The notes below the pieces were generated by a model. It made no database searches, was not told where the DNA came from, and worked only from the letters and a program-made list of their open reading frames with translations. From Alistipes finegoldii DSM 17242 (GTDB lineage Bacteria > Bacteroidota > Bacteroidia > Bacteroidales > Rikenellaceae): a stretch of 64,000 nt of DNA. The number at the start of each line of letters is the position of its first letter. Within the stretch, counting starts at the first letter, position 1. A program made the position numbers and the translations under genes. Location of the stretch: positions 3,117,501 to 3,181,500 of the forward strand of contig NC_018011.1 of the NCBI RefSeq assembly GCF_000265365.1, in the 5' to 3' direction. Positions 9,037 through 17,596 of this stretch are shown piece by piece.

Positions 9037-9066
9037 GTTGCCATGTCGCATATTTTCCTATATTTG
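9037..9066 (+). promoter_or_regulatory. Promoter of the glycosyltransferase gene; transcript probably leaderless
   Basis: A weak -33 element GTTG (9037-9040), 18 bp, then TATATTTG (9059-9066). The ATG at 9071 is four bases past the box, at the expected transcription start. Confidence 0.6.
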
Positions 9067-9070
9067 TACT

Positions 9071-10207
9071 ATGAAAATTACGATTTTAGGACCTGCGCAC
9101 CCCTACCGCGGGGGATTGGCTTCGATCATGGAGATCATGGCCCGCACGTTCCGGCTGCGGGGCAATGAGGTCGATATCAAAACCTTCACGCTGCAATATC
9201 CTTCGCTGCTCTTCCCCGGCAAGAGCCAGACCGTCGATACGCCGCCTCCCGCCGACCTCGACATCTGCCGGTGCGTCAATACGGTCAATCCCTTCAACTG
9301 GCTCCGCGTGGGCCGGCGCATTCGCCGGGAGCGGCCCGACTTCGTGCTGATGAAGTACTGGACGCCCTTCATGGCGCCCTGCTTCGGCACCATCGCGCGC
9401 ATCGCGCGCGGCAACGGCCATACGAAGGTCCTCTGCCAGATCGACAATGTCGAGCCGCATGAACGCCACCTGACCGATAAGCCCTTCAACCGTTACTACC
9501 TGCGGGCCGTGGACGGCTTCGTCTATATGTCCGAGCAGGTGCACCGCGAACTGGAAGCCTACAGCAAGGCTCCGGCACTCTTCTCGCCGCATCCGCTGTT
9601 CGAAAATTTCGGCGAGCGGGTGGCGCGCTCCGAAGCGTGCGTCCGGCTGGGGCTCGATCCTGCGGTGGGTTACGCGCTGTTTTTCGGCCTGATCCGCGAT
9701 TATAAGGGACTCGATCTGCTGCTCGATGCGTGGGCCGAATTGAAACGCGCGGGGCGCGCCGAAGGGCGCAAACTCATCGTCGCCGGCGAGTTCTACACCC
9801 CGAAGGAGCGTTACCTGCGTCAGATCGCCGACAACGGCTTGCAGGACGACGTGATTCTTCACGACCGCTTTATTCCCGACGAGCAGGTGAAATACTATTT
9901 TTCGGCCGCCGATTTCGTCGTGCAGCCCTATAAAACGGCCACGCAGAGCGGCGTGACGCAGATCGCCTATCAGTTTTGCGTTCCGATGGTCGTCACCGAT
10001 GTCGGGGGGCTGGCCGAGATCGTGCCCGACGGACGGGTAGGGTATGTGTGCGAACCGACGGCGCGGGGCGTCGCCGAAGCCGTTGCGAAGATGTACGAGG
10101 GTGACGCGATCGAGCGTTTCCGACTGAACTGCATCGAGGAGCGCAAGCGTTTTTCGTGGGAAGAGATGTGCAGCCGCATCACGGAGCTGTACGAACGGGT
10201 CCGCTGA
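9071..10207 (+). CDS. Glycosyltransferase, GT4-like (GT-B fold)
   Basis: About 378 residues with a GT-B layout. The N-terminal glycine loop HPYRGGLASI binds the acceptor side, and the C-terminal domain has the GLIRDYKGLDLLLDAW strand-helix and the donor-site segment QSGVTQIAYQFCVPMVVTD, typical of GT4 enzymes. It is a soluble or peripheral enzyme that moves a sugar from an activated donor, perhaps in lipopolysaccharide or capsule synthesis. An in-frame ATG at 9038 precedes the promoter, so I use 9071. It stands alone, not in a glycan cluster, so the acceptor cannot be guessed. Confidence 0.85.
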   Translation: MKITILGPAHPYRGGLASIMEIMARTFRLRGNEVDIKTFTLQYPSLLFPGKSQTVDTPPPADLDICRCVNTVNPFNWLRVGRRIRRERPDFVLMKYWTPFMAPCFGTIARIARGNGHTKVLCQIDNVEPHERHLTDKPFNRYYLRAVDGFVYMSEQVHRELEAYSKAPALFSPHPLFENFGERVARSEACVRLGLDPAVGYALFFGLIRDYKGLDLLLDAWAELKRAGRAEGRKLIVAGEFYTPKERYLRQIADNGLQDDVILHDRFIPDEQVKYYFSAADFVVQPYKTATQSGVTQIAYQFCVPMVVTDVGGLAEIVPDGRVGYVCEPTARGVAEAVAKMYEGDAIERFRLNCIEERKRFSWEEMCSRITELYERVR

Positions 10208-10248
10208 TCGGCAGGTCCGCTGATCCTGCGAGTCCGCTGATCCCGCGG
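10199..10248 (+). repeat. Three tandem 16-17 bp repeats over the glycosyltransferase stop codon
   Basis: The unit GTCCGCTGATC plus 5-6 variable bases occurs three times in a row starting at 10199. The first copy contains the stop codon (10205-10207). Confidence 0.8.
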
Positions 10249-10345
10249 GGCATTGGGATGCGGGCCGCATCGAGTCGTTGCGGAGCGTATCGAGATGCTG
10301 GCGCGGGCGTGCCTTAATCGTAGCTGCCCTCCGAACCCAAAAAAA

Positions 10346-10380
10346 CACGATCGCCCGAAACATTTGTTTCAGGCGATCGG
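10346..10380 (-). terminator. Probable terminator for the acyl-CoA synthetase operon
   Basis: Arms CGATCGCCCGAAAC and GTTTCAGGCGATCG pair with one mismatch. On the minus strand the stem is followed by TGTTTTTTT, about 200 bp past the synthetase stop codon. Confidence 0.65.
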
Positions 10381-10460
10381 AATAGAAAGAGGGGTGTATC
10401 TCGCGGCGGAGCCGGACCTCGGTCGCAGGAACAGCGCCCGGCCAAGTTCCCGAACTGCAG

Positions 10461-10515
10461 CCCGAAAACTCCGGGTAACCCGAAAACTCCGGGCAACCCT
10501 GCAGATTCCGGGCAA
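10461..10515 (+). repeat. 18-bp tandem repeat, three copies
   Basis: CCCGAAAACTCCGGGTAA and CCCGAAAACTCCGGGCAA stand in tandem, followed by a diverged third copy. Each unit holds a small inverted repeat (CCCG/CGGG). Confidence 0.8.
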
Positions 10516-10583
10516 TTCAGCAAGGTGCTGGTATCCGGCTGGCTCCGGAAATCTGCCGGCGGATAGGTCCGCCCCGGCGGGGA

Positions 10584-12242
10584 TTACCGTTTTTCATCCC
10601 CGTTGCGAATCTCCTTGCGTCGGATTTTGCCGCTGATCGTCTTGGGCAACTCCTCCACGAATTCGATGATGCGCGGATACTTGTAGGGCGCCGTGATCCG
10701 CTTCACGTGGTTCTGCAGCTCTTTGATCAGCGCTTCCCCGGCCTGCGTCCTGTACTTTTCGCCGAGGATGATCGTCGCTTTGACCACCTGTCCGCGGATT
10801 TCGTCGGGCACGCCCGTAATGGCGCACTCCACCACGGCGGGGTGGGTCATCAGCGCGCTCTCCACCTCGAAGGGGCCGATGCGGTAGCCCGAACTCTTGA
10901 TCACGTCGTCGGCACGTCCCACGAACCAGAAATAGCCGTCCTCGTCGCGCCATGCCACGTCGCCCGTGTAGTAAACTCCGTCGTGCCAGACTTCGCGCGT
11001 GAGTTCGTCGTTCAGGTAGTACTCCTTGAACAGCCCCAGCGGTTTTCCCTTGTCGGTGCGGATTACGATCTGCCCCTGTTCGCCGTCCTCGGCCGAACGT
11101 CCGTCGGGCGTCAGCAGGTCGATTTCGTACTGGGGGTTGGGCACGCCCATGCTGCCGGGCTTCGGCTACATCCACGGGAATGTGGCGAGCGTGAGCGTCG
11201 TTTCGGTCTGCCCGAAACCCTCCATCAGCCGGACGCCCGTCAGCTGCTTGAAGGTGTCGTAGACGGCTCCGTTCAATGCTTCTCCGGCCGTGGTGCAGTA
11301 TTCGAGCGACGAGAGGTCGTATTTCGAGAGGTCTTCGCGGATCAGAAAGCGGTAGATCGTGGGTGGGGCGCACAGCGAGGTGATGCGGTACTGTTCGATC
11401 TTGTGCAGGATGTCCGCCGGCGTAAATTTCTCGTGGTCGTAGACGAAAATATTGGCCCCGGCCAGCCATTGCCCGTACAGCTTGCCCCAAGCGGCCTTCG
11501 CCCATCCCGTGTCGGCGATCGTCAGGTGCAGGCTCCCGTCGTGCAGGTTGTGCCAGAAACACCCCGTGCTGATATGCCCCAGCGGATAGGTGAAGTCGTG
11601 CGCCACCATTTTAGGTTCGCCCGTGGTTCCCGATGTGAAGTACATCATCATGATATCGTCGTTGGCGTTCACCCGCTGCGGACGCACGAAAGGGGCGGCG
11701 TTTGCGATTCCCGCGTGGAAATCGAGGAATCCTTCGGGAATTTCCGGCCCGACGCTTATCAGCAGTTCGGTCGTCGGGCTTTCCGGCATGGCCGCCGCCA
11801 CGTGGTCGGTGATCACCCGTTCGCCCGCCGCGACGATCGCCTTGATTCCGGCCGTGTTGCACCGGTACACGACGTCTTTCTTGGTCAGCAGGTGAGTCGC
11901 CGGAATCACGACCGCCCCCAGCTTGTGCAGGGCGAGGATCGAAAACCAGAATTCGTATCTCCGTTTGAGAATCAGCATCACCACGTCGCCCTTTCCGATG
12001 CCGAGACGCTGGAAATAGGAGGCCGTGCGGTCGGTCTCCCGCTTCATGTCGGCGAACGTGAACTGAATCTCCGCACCCTGATCGTTTGTCCAGAGCAGCG
12101 CTTTCCGGTCGGGCTGTTCCTCCGCGTAGGCGTCCACCACGTCATACGCGAAGTTGAAATTCTCCGGGACGCGGATATGCAGGTTCTTTCTGTAATCCTC
12201 CTGCGAGCGGAAGGCCGTTTGCTGTAAGAATCTCTCTACCAT
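10584..12242 (-). pseudogene. Acyl-CoA synthetase (AMP-binding), interrupted by an in-frame TAG
   Basis: Two pieces in the same frame make one ANL-superfamily acyl-CoA synthetase of about 552 residues. The first piece (12242 to 11166) has the AMP-binding motif YFTSGTTGEPKM and FGQTETTLT. A TAG at 11166-11168 follows FPWM. The second piece continues PKPGSMG, then [24 protein letters not shown] and the C-terminal lysine motif KTISGKIRR. Family members read WMEPKPGSMG here, so one G-to-T change turned Glu into amber. All other motifs are intact, so the lesion is recent or a sequencing error. The gene follows its cupin regulator by 3 bp and would activate a medium-chain or similar acid to its CoA ester. 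Confidence 0.88.
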
Positions 12243-12245
12243 AGC

Positions 12246-12800
12246 TTACATGATTATCGCCAGAAAGCGGACCGGCCGCCCGTCGAGCGCCTTCATTCCG
12301 TGCGGCAGGCTGGAATCGAAATAGAGACTGTCACCGACGTTCAACATCAATTCTTTCCCGTTCAGGCTCAGCAGCAGACGCCCTTCGAGCACGTAGTTCA
12401 TCTCCTGCCCCTCGTGACTGTTCAGGTGCATCGGGGCGTCGGCCGGAGTGGGTTCTACCGTCACGATGAAAGGATCGGCTTTCCGGTCGCGGAATCCCGA
12501 CGCCAGCGCTTCGTACTTGTAGGCTTTGCGCCGTTCGACCGACACGCCCGCACCCGCACGGGTGATGAAATAGGCGTTCATCTTGGGCTCTTCGCCGAAC
12601 ATGAGCACGTCCAGACTGATTCCGTAACGGCGGGCTATGGTCTGCAGGACGTTTACCGAGATGTCGCTTTCGCCGCTCTCCAGCGCCATATACTCTTCGA
12701 CCCGGAGATGACAGCTCTCCGCCACCTCCTGCGCCGAGAGTTCGAGCACTTCGCGCAATCCGCGCAGGCGGTTGGCGATTGATTTGATGGGATCACACAT
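12246..12800 (-). CDS. HTH-cupin transcriptional regulator
   Basis: The 184-residue protein joins an N-terminal Xre-type HTH (residues about 8-65, LRGLREVLELSAQEVAESC) to a C-terminal cupin barrel (about 105-180) with the segment HEGQEMNYVLEGRL and the metal-site-like SLPHGMKAL. HTH-cupin regulators sense small ligands. The 3-bp spacing to the acyl-CoA synthetase start makes an operon, so the ligand may be the acid substrate or its CoA ester. The effect of the downstream nonsense codon on this gene should be small. Confidence 0.88.
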   Translation of the reverse strand: MCDPIKSIANRLRGLREVLELSAQEVAESCHLRVEEYMALESGESDISVNVLQTIARRYGISLDVLMFGEEPKMNAYFITRAGAGVSVERRKAYKYEALASGFRDRKADPFIVTVEPTPADAPMHLNSHEGQEMNYVLEGRLLLSLNGKELMLNVGDSLYFDSSLPHGMKALDGRPVRFLAIIM

Positions 12801-13107
12801 TGTTTTTTCGTTTTAATCGAACAAACCGTATCCGCCCCGCTTCCGCCGGGTGCGAAGTCTGAAGTAACAAACTGTAAGTTCGTTACGCTGATTTTTACGT
12901 TTTATCCTGTCTGTTTTAACCTAACAACTTGGTTGTAAATATAGTAAAAAATATTACTAACAGCAACCTTCGGCTGTTTTTCTCTCCCTCGATGCGGTGC
13001 CGCCGCTTCGGCACTGTACGATTAACGGGCTATGTAGCAGTAAATTATAAAGGGCCGCCGTGCATCGCACGACAGCCCTTCCTCTTCATTTACTTATCGT
13101 AGTTTGG
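12801..13107. other. Intergenic region with a possible operator hairpin
   Basis: This AT-rich gap separates the regulator start from the MFS gene end. It holds an imperfect inverted repeat at 12931-12968 (GGTTG...CAACC around TAGTAA...TTACTA) that could be an operator for the HTH-cupin protein, and a terminator at 13050-13082. No clear -7 box or gene was found. Confidence 0.4.
13050..13082 (-). terminator. Terminator of the MFS transporter gene
   Basis: Arms AAGGGC...GTGC and GCAC...GCCCTT form a stem 26 bp past the stop at 13108. Confidence 0.65.
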
Positions 13108-14496
13108 CTACTTCTTGATATTGGGCAGTTCAAGCCCGTAATGTTTCCTGCGGTCCTCGGCTTTGAGCCATATGCCGAGCAGCATGGCGACGACGCCGCA
13201 GCTTGCGAAGATCACCATCGGAAGCGTATAGTTGTAGGCTGTACCGTCGATATGGCCGGGGTTGCTGAATTTGAGCGCATAGCCGATCACGGCCGGGAAG
13301 AGGCACAGCCCGATGTTCTGAATCCAGAAGATCAGCGAGTATGCCGAACCCAGATAGCGGGTCTCCATGATCTTGGGAACCGAGGGCCAGAGGGCCGCGG
13401 GAACCAGCGAGAACGAGATGCCGAGAATGATGATCGCGCCGTAGGCGATCAGCGTGCTCGGATAGGCCGGAAGTACGAAGGCGAAGATCAGGTGGCAGAC
13501 CGTCATCAGAATTGCACCGAAGATCAGCATCGTAGCGCCCTTGCCCTTATGGTCGAGGTAGCTGCCGAGCAGTGGCGTGATGGCCGCGGCGCCCATCGGG
13601 AACCAGCGGAAGATGTCGGCGGCCGTCTGGGCCGAGACGCCGAGGTTGCTCTCCAGCATGTTCGTGGCGAAACGCTGGAAGGGGAAGATCGCCGAGTAGT
13701 AGAGCACGCAGAGCATGGCGACGATCCAGAAGACCTTGCTGCCGAATATTTTGCCGAGGTCGCTGACGCGGAACTCCTCTTCCGAGCTGTTGTTGCCTTT
13801 GGCGTCGAGTCCCAGCTGTTTGTCCAGCTTGCGGTCCATGAACGTAAAGACCACGTAGGTCAGCAGGCCGATCAGCAGCAGCAGGGTGCAGAACGCCACC
13901 GGACGTACGACCGTTGCCGGCGCCATGTTGGCCAGCCACGGCGAGATGGTGAACACGGCGAATACGCCCACGCGGGCGATGGCCATTTCGAGTCCCATGG
14001 CCAGTGCCATCTCCTTGCCTTCGAACCATTTGGCGATGGTCTTCGATACGGTGATGCCGGCCATCTCCATGCCGCAGCCGAAGATCATGAATCCCAGCGA
14101 TGCGAGTTTGGCGCTGCCCGGAAACGATACCCACCAGCTGTTGAGCCACGTTTCGATGCCCGAACCGATGAAGGCGTCGCTCACTCCGTAATACTTGATG
14201 CTGGCGCCGATGAACATCAGGGACGCCGAGAGCACTCCCGTGAAGCGTATGCCCATCTTGTCGAGGATGATGCCCGCCAGAATCAGGAATCCGAAGACGT
14301 TGAAAATGAACTCCGAGCTTCCGTACATGCCGAAGACGTCGGGCGTCCAGCCGCGCTGGGCCTCGATCATGCTCTGCAGCGGCGACATCATGTCTACGAA
14401 CATGTAGCCGAAGAACATCGTCAGCGCGATCAGAATCAGCGCCGTCCAGCGGACGAATGCCGAATCGTTGAGTTTTCGTTGGATAATTTCCGTCAT
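13108..14496 (-). CDS. Major facilitator superfamily transporter
   Basis: The 462-residue protein has about twelve hydrophobic helices with a charged central loop (around residues 225-250, KLDKQLGLDAKGNNSSEEE). Motif-A-like segments LDKMGIRFTG in loop 2-3 and YLDHKGKGAT in loop 8-9 are present, which mark MFS carriers. It resembles MFSD1-like or nitrate/oxalate-type carriers, but the substrate is not clear. It begins 21 bp after the TPR gene stop, and era lies upstream of that, so the three may share a transcript. Confidence 0.85.
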   Translation of the reverse strand: MTEIIQRKLNDSAFVRWTALILIALTMFFGYMFVDMMSPLQSMIEAQRGWTPDVFGMYGSSEFIFNVFGFLILAGIILDKMGIRFTGVLSASLMFIGASIKYYGVSDAFIGSGIETWLNSWWVSFPGSAKLASLGFMIFGCGMEMAGITVSKTIAKWFEGKEMALAMGLEMAIARVGVFAVFTISPWLANMAPATVVRPVAFCTLLLLIGLLTYVVFTFMDRKLDKQLGLDAKGNNSSEEEFRVSDLGKIFGSKVFWIVAMLCVLYYSAIFPFQRFATNMLESNLGVSAQTAADIFRWFPMGAAAITPLLGSYLDHKGKGATMLIFGAILMTVCHLIFAFVLPAYPSTLIAYGAIIILGISFSLVPAALWPSVPKIMETRYLGSAYSLIFWIQNIGLCLFPAVIGYALKFSNPGHIDGTAYNYTLPMVIFASCGVVAMLLGIWLKAEDRRKHYGLELPNIKK

Positions 14497-14517
14497 AGTT
14501 ATTTGATTTGAGTTAGC

Positions 14518-16506
14518 TTACTTCTCCGTCGGCGCGTAACGTTTCAGCACCTCGTAAGCCTCGACGATACCCAGTTCGCCGGCCTTCGAAATGTCGAGAC
14601 ACCCTTTGCGCGTGTCCTTCATGAATATCTGTATGATGCCGCGGTTGTAATACGCCTCGGCGAAATTGGGGTTGAGTTCGATGGCCTTCGTGTAGTCTTC
14701 GAACGCTTCGGGCAGGCTTCCCGACAAGGCCCGCAGGTTCGCACGGTTGTAGTAGCTGTAGGCCAGATCGGGGAAGAGCTTGATGGCCTTGTTCAGGTCG
14801 GCTACCGCCTCGTCGTAGCTGTACGTGCGTTTGCTGTTGTTGTTCAGCCGGTTCGCCGGGTCCGAGTCGATGGTGATGCGCTGGTAGGAGTTGTCGATCG
14901 ACGAGATGAAGTCGATCATCTCGGCGCGCGTGGTCGAGCGGTTCAGGTAGAGGAACGGGTTGCTCGGATTCAGCTCGATGGCCGACGAGAAGGTATTGAC
15001 GGCATTGGTGTACTGCTTGATGAGCGCCTGCGAGACGCCGCGCTCGAAGAGCACCGTCCACGAGGTTTCCGCCGCTTTCAGCTCCTCGACATACTGCTTG
15101 TCGAGCATCACGAGCGTGTCGGGTGCAATGTTGGTTTCGCGCCACGAAAGCGTCAGGAATTCGTTGTCCACGCGTTTCTTGAAGTCTTCGACGCGCTGCA
15201 CGTGGTAACGCTCCACGGCCGGCACGGTGTCGGGGCGCATCAGCGTGAATTTGAACAGCGGCAGCAGGCGCATCTCTTCGCGTCCGCCGTTGTGGCCCGT
15301 CACGCGGTCGAAACTGCCGCCTGAGAATTTGCTGTCGAATGACAGCAGGCGGTCGAAGCGCTGCGTCGTATCGGCGAATATCGAATAGGTGCTGTCGCTC
15401 AGGCGCGAGCGGTATTCCGCGATTTTCTTCTGCGCCGTGTCGCGGTCCTTCTTGGCGCCCTGCGGGTCGCGCAGCAGCTCGCGCAGGCGGCCGCGGTAGA
15501 TATAGGCGTTGGCGAAGTCGGGATAGAGCTTGATGGCCGAGGTATAGTCCTCGGCGGCTTTTTCGATCTCGCCCAGCTGGGCGTATACGCCCGCGCGGTT
15601 GTAGTATACCAGCACGTTGTTGGGCGAATAGAGCGCCACTTTGTCGTAATCCTCCAGTGCGCGGTTGTAGTCGCCGATCTGCGTGCGCAGCATGGCGCGG
15701 TTGAAGTAGGTCAGCGAGTTGGTCGAATCGAGCTGGATCACCTTGTCGAAGTCCGACAAGGCCAGCATCGGGCGGTTGGTGTTCGAGTAGACCAGTGCCC
15801 GGTTGAAGTATGACAGCAGGTAGGTCGAGTCGCACTCGATCGCCTTGTTGAAGTCGGCTTCGGCTTCGGGATAACGCTTCTGCTCCATGTAGAGACCGCC
15901 CCGGCGGTTGTAACCGTTGGGGTTCTCGCGGTTGGTGCGGATGGCGGTGTTGAAATTGTCGTAGGCGCGGACCGTGTCCTTGAGATGCAGGTAACTCAGG
16001 CCGCGGCAGATAAAGGCGTCGGCGACCTTGTTCTCCTGACGGATGAACTTGTCGAAATCGTCGATGGCCTCGGTGAACTGCTGGTTCAAAAGACGCGTGA
16101 CGCCGCGGCTGTAATAGGGTCCCGGCAGGTCGGGACGCAGCTCGATGGCTTCGCGGAAGTCCTGCAGCGCGTCGTCGTAGTTGCCCAGCCGCGAGCGGGT
16201 GATGGCGCGGTAGGTGTAGGCCTGCGTGTAGACCGGATTCATGCGGATCGCGGTCGAGAAATCGGCTTCGGCGCCCAGCAGGTCGTCGAGGTTGTATTTG
16301 GCGATGCCGCGCAGGAAATAGCCTTCGAAGGCGTTTTCGTCGAAACGCAGCAGGGTGTTGAGCGTGCGGATGGCCTCTTGGTAATCGTTGTTCATCATGC
16401 ACGAACGTCCGACCCAGAAAAAATATTCCCGGTTGTATTGTGCATACGATTTCGTCCCGCACATCAGCGCGGCGGCAAGGGCGATTCCCAAGATATATTT
16501 ACGCAT
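14518..16506 (-). CDS. Exported tetratricopeptide-repeat protein
   Basis: About 662 residues with a signal peptide ending KSYAQY and at least twelve TPR units. One block runs from about residue 25 to 370 (repeated pattern AYxxRGxxxxxxGDYxxALxDYxKAIxLxP) and a second block occupies the last 200 residues. The segment between them, about residues 375-480, is unique and looks folded. TPR arrays are protein-binding scaffolds; this one probably works in the periplasm. A GTG at 16518 with the upstream sequence AGAGGGA is an alternative start, four codons longer. The gene follows era with a 54-bp gap. Confidence 0.85.
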   Translation of the reverse strand: MRKYILGIALAAALMCGTKSYAQYNREYFFWVGRSCMMNNDYQEAIRTLNTLLRFDENAFEGYFLRGIAKYNLDDLLGAEADFSTAIRMNPVYTQAYTYRAITRSRLGNYDDALQDFREAIELRPDLPGPYYSRGVTRLLNQQFTEAIDDFDKFIRQENKVADAFICRGLSYLHLKDTVRAYDNFNTAIRTNRENPNGYNRRGGLYMEQKRYPEAEADFNKAIECDSTYLLSYFNRALVYSNTNRPMLALSDFDKVIQLDSTNSLTYFNRAMLRTQIGDYNRALEDYDKVALYSPNNVLVYYNRAGVYAQLGEIEKAAEDYTSAIKLYPDFANAYIYRGRLRELLRDPQGAKKDRDTAQKKIAEYRSRLSDSTYSIFADTTQRFDRLLSFDSKFSGGSFDRVTGHNGGREEMRLLPLFKFTLMRPDTVPAVERYHVQRVEDFKKRVDNEFLTLSWRETNIAPDTLVMLDKQYVEELKAAETSWTVLFERGVSQALIKQYTNAVNTFSSAIELNPSNPFLYLNRSTTRAEMIDFISSIDNSYQRITIDSDPANRLNNNSKRTYSYDEAVADLNKAIKLFPDLAYSYYNRANLRALSGSLPEAFEDYTKAIELNPNFAEAYYNRGIIQIFMKDTRKGCLDISKAGELGIVEAYEVLKRYAPTEK

Positions 16507-16560
16507 TTTCCGACTCACTTGTCCCTCTAACGTTCTTTTCGGGCTGTTTATTATTCCGGT

Positions 16561-17442
16561 TTATTCCAATTCATATCCGAAACGGCGCAGCTGGCGCTCG
16601 TTGTTGCGCCAGTCGTCGCTTACCTTGACGAAAAGCTGCAGGAAGACCTTCTTGCCGAGGAACTCCTCCATGTCCTCGCGTGCGGTCTGTCCCACACGCT
16701 TGAGCTTTTCGCCCTTGTGGCCGATCAGTATGCCTTTCTGCGAGTCGCGGGCGACGTAGATCGTCGCGGCGATGCGGTCGATCGTCGGTTCCTCCCTGTA
16801 GCTGTCGATCTCGATTTCGCAGCAGTAGGGGATCTCCTTGTCGTAGAATTTGAGGATCTTTTCGCGGATGATTTCCGATGCGAAGAAACGCAGCGTCTTG
16901 TCCGTCAGCGTCTCTTTCGGGTAGAACGCCGGACCTTCGGGCAGCAGGGCGAGGATGGTTTTGAACAACCCCTCGATATTGAAGTTTTCCTTGGCCGATG
17001 CGGGTACGATCTGCGCTTCGGGCAGCTCCTGTCGCCACTTGTCCACCAGCGCGTCGAGCGCTTCGGGCGTCGAGAGGTCGATCTTGTTGATCACCACGAC
17101 GGTCGGAATGCCGCTTTCCCGGATGCGGCCGATGATTTCGGCCGAACGGTCGCCCTGCTCCACGGTGTCGGTGACGTAGAGGATGACGTCGGCGTCGGTC
17201 ACGGCGCCGGTCACGAATTTCATCATCGACTCCTGCAGTTTGTAACTGGGTTTGAGGATGCCCGGCGTGTCGGAGTAGACGATCTGGAAATCTTCGCCGG
17301 AGACGATGCCCATGATGCGGTGGCGCGTGGTCTGCGCCTTGGAGGTGATGATCGACAGTTTTTCGCCGACCAGAGCGTTCATCAGTGTCGATTTTCCGAC
17401 ATTGGGATTTCCGATGATATTTACAAAGCCCGATTTGTGCAT
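16561..17442 (-). CDS. era: GTPase Era (16S rRNA/30S maturation)
   Basis: The 293-residue protein has the G1 loop GNPNVGKST, switch region TTRHRIMGI, G3 DTPG, G4 NKID and the Era-specific C-terminal KH domain with ILIGHKGEKLKRVG. Era binds the 3' end of 16S rRNA during small-subunit assembly and cycles on the inner membrane face. An upstream in-frame ATG at 17469 overlaps the -7 box (17467-17474), so 17442, preceded by AGAAAGAAA, is the likely start. Confidence 0.96.
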   Translation of the reverse strand: MHKSGFVNIIGNPNVGKSTLMNALVGEKLSIITSKAQTTRHRIMGIVSGEDFQIVYSDTPGILKPSYKLQESMMKFVTGAVTDADVILYVTDTVEQGDRSAEIIGRIRESGIPTVVVINKIDLSTPEALDALVDKWRQELPEAQIVPASAKENFNIEGLFKTILALLPEGPAFYPKETLTDKTLRFFASEIIREKILKFYDKEIPYCCEIEIDSYREEPTIDRIAATIYVARDSQKGILIGHKGEKLKRVGQTAREDMEEFLGKKVFLQLFVKVSDDWRNNERQLRRFGYELE

Positions 17443-17466
17443 TTTCTTTCTGGGATATGATCCGGA

Positions 17467-17474
17467 CAAAGGTA
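17467..17474 (-). promoter_or_regulatory. -7 box of era
   Basis: TACCTTTG on the minus strand, 25 bp before the chosen ATG at 17442. No clear -33 element was found. Confidence 0.55.
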
Positions 17475-17571
17475 ACGATAAAATGCACCCCCTCCAAACA
17501 CGGGAACGATTAATTTACCCGGCATTTTTCCCGATTGGACCCGTCCTGCCGCATTTCCCGATTTTTTCGTT

Positions 17572-17579
17572 TATATTTG
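17572..17579 (+). promoter_or_regulatory. -7 box of the nitroreductase gene
   Basis: TATATTTG, 17 bp before the ATG at 17597. It sets the start downstream of the long upstream open frame that overlaps era. Confidence 0.55.
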
Positions 17580-17596
17580 CCGTAAGTGAAATCCCG

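Larger units (their letters stand above)
10208..10583. other. Intergenic region without a supported gene
   Basis: This 376-bp gap between the glycosyltransferase and the acyl-CoA synthetase holds two short tandem-repeat arrays (10199-10248 and 10461-10515) and a terminator hairpin (10346-10380). I see no convincing reading frame. Confidence 0.6.

Noticed and set aside
11166..11168. Programmed recoding of the TAG (pyrrolysine or selenocysteine)
   Set aside because: TAG is not a selenocysteine codon, no pyrrolysine machinery is expected in this phylum, and the residue is a plain Glu in relatives.
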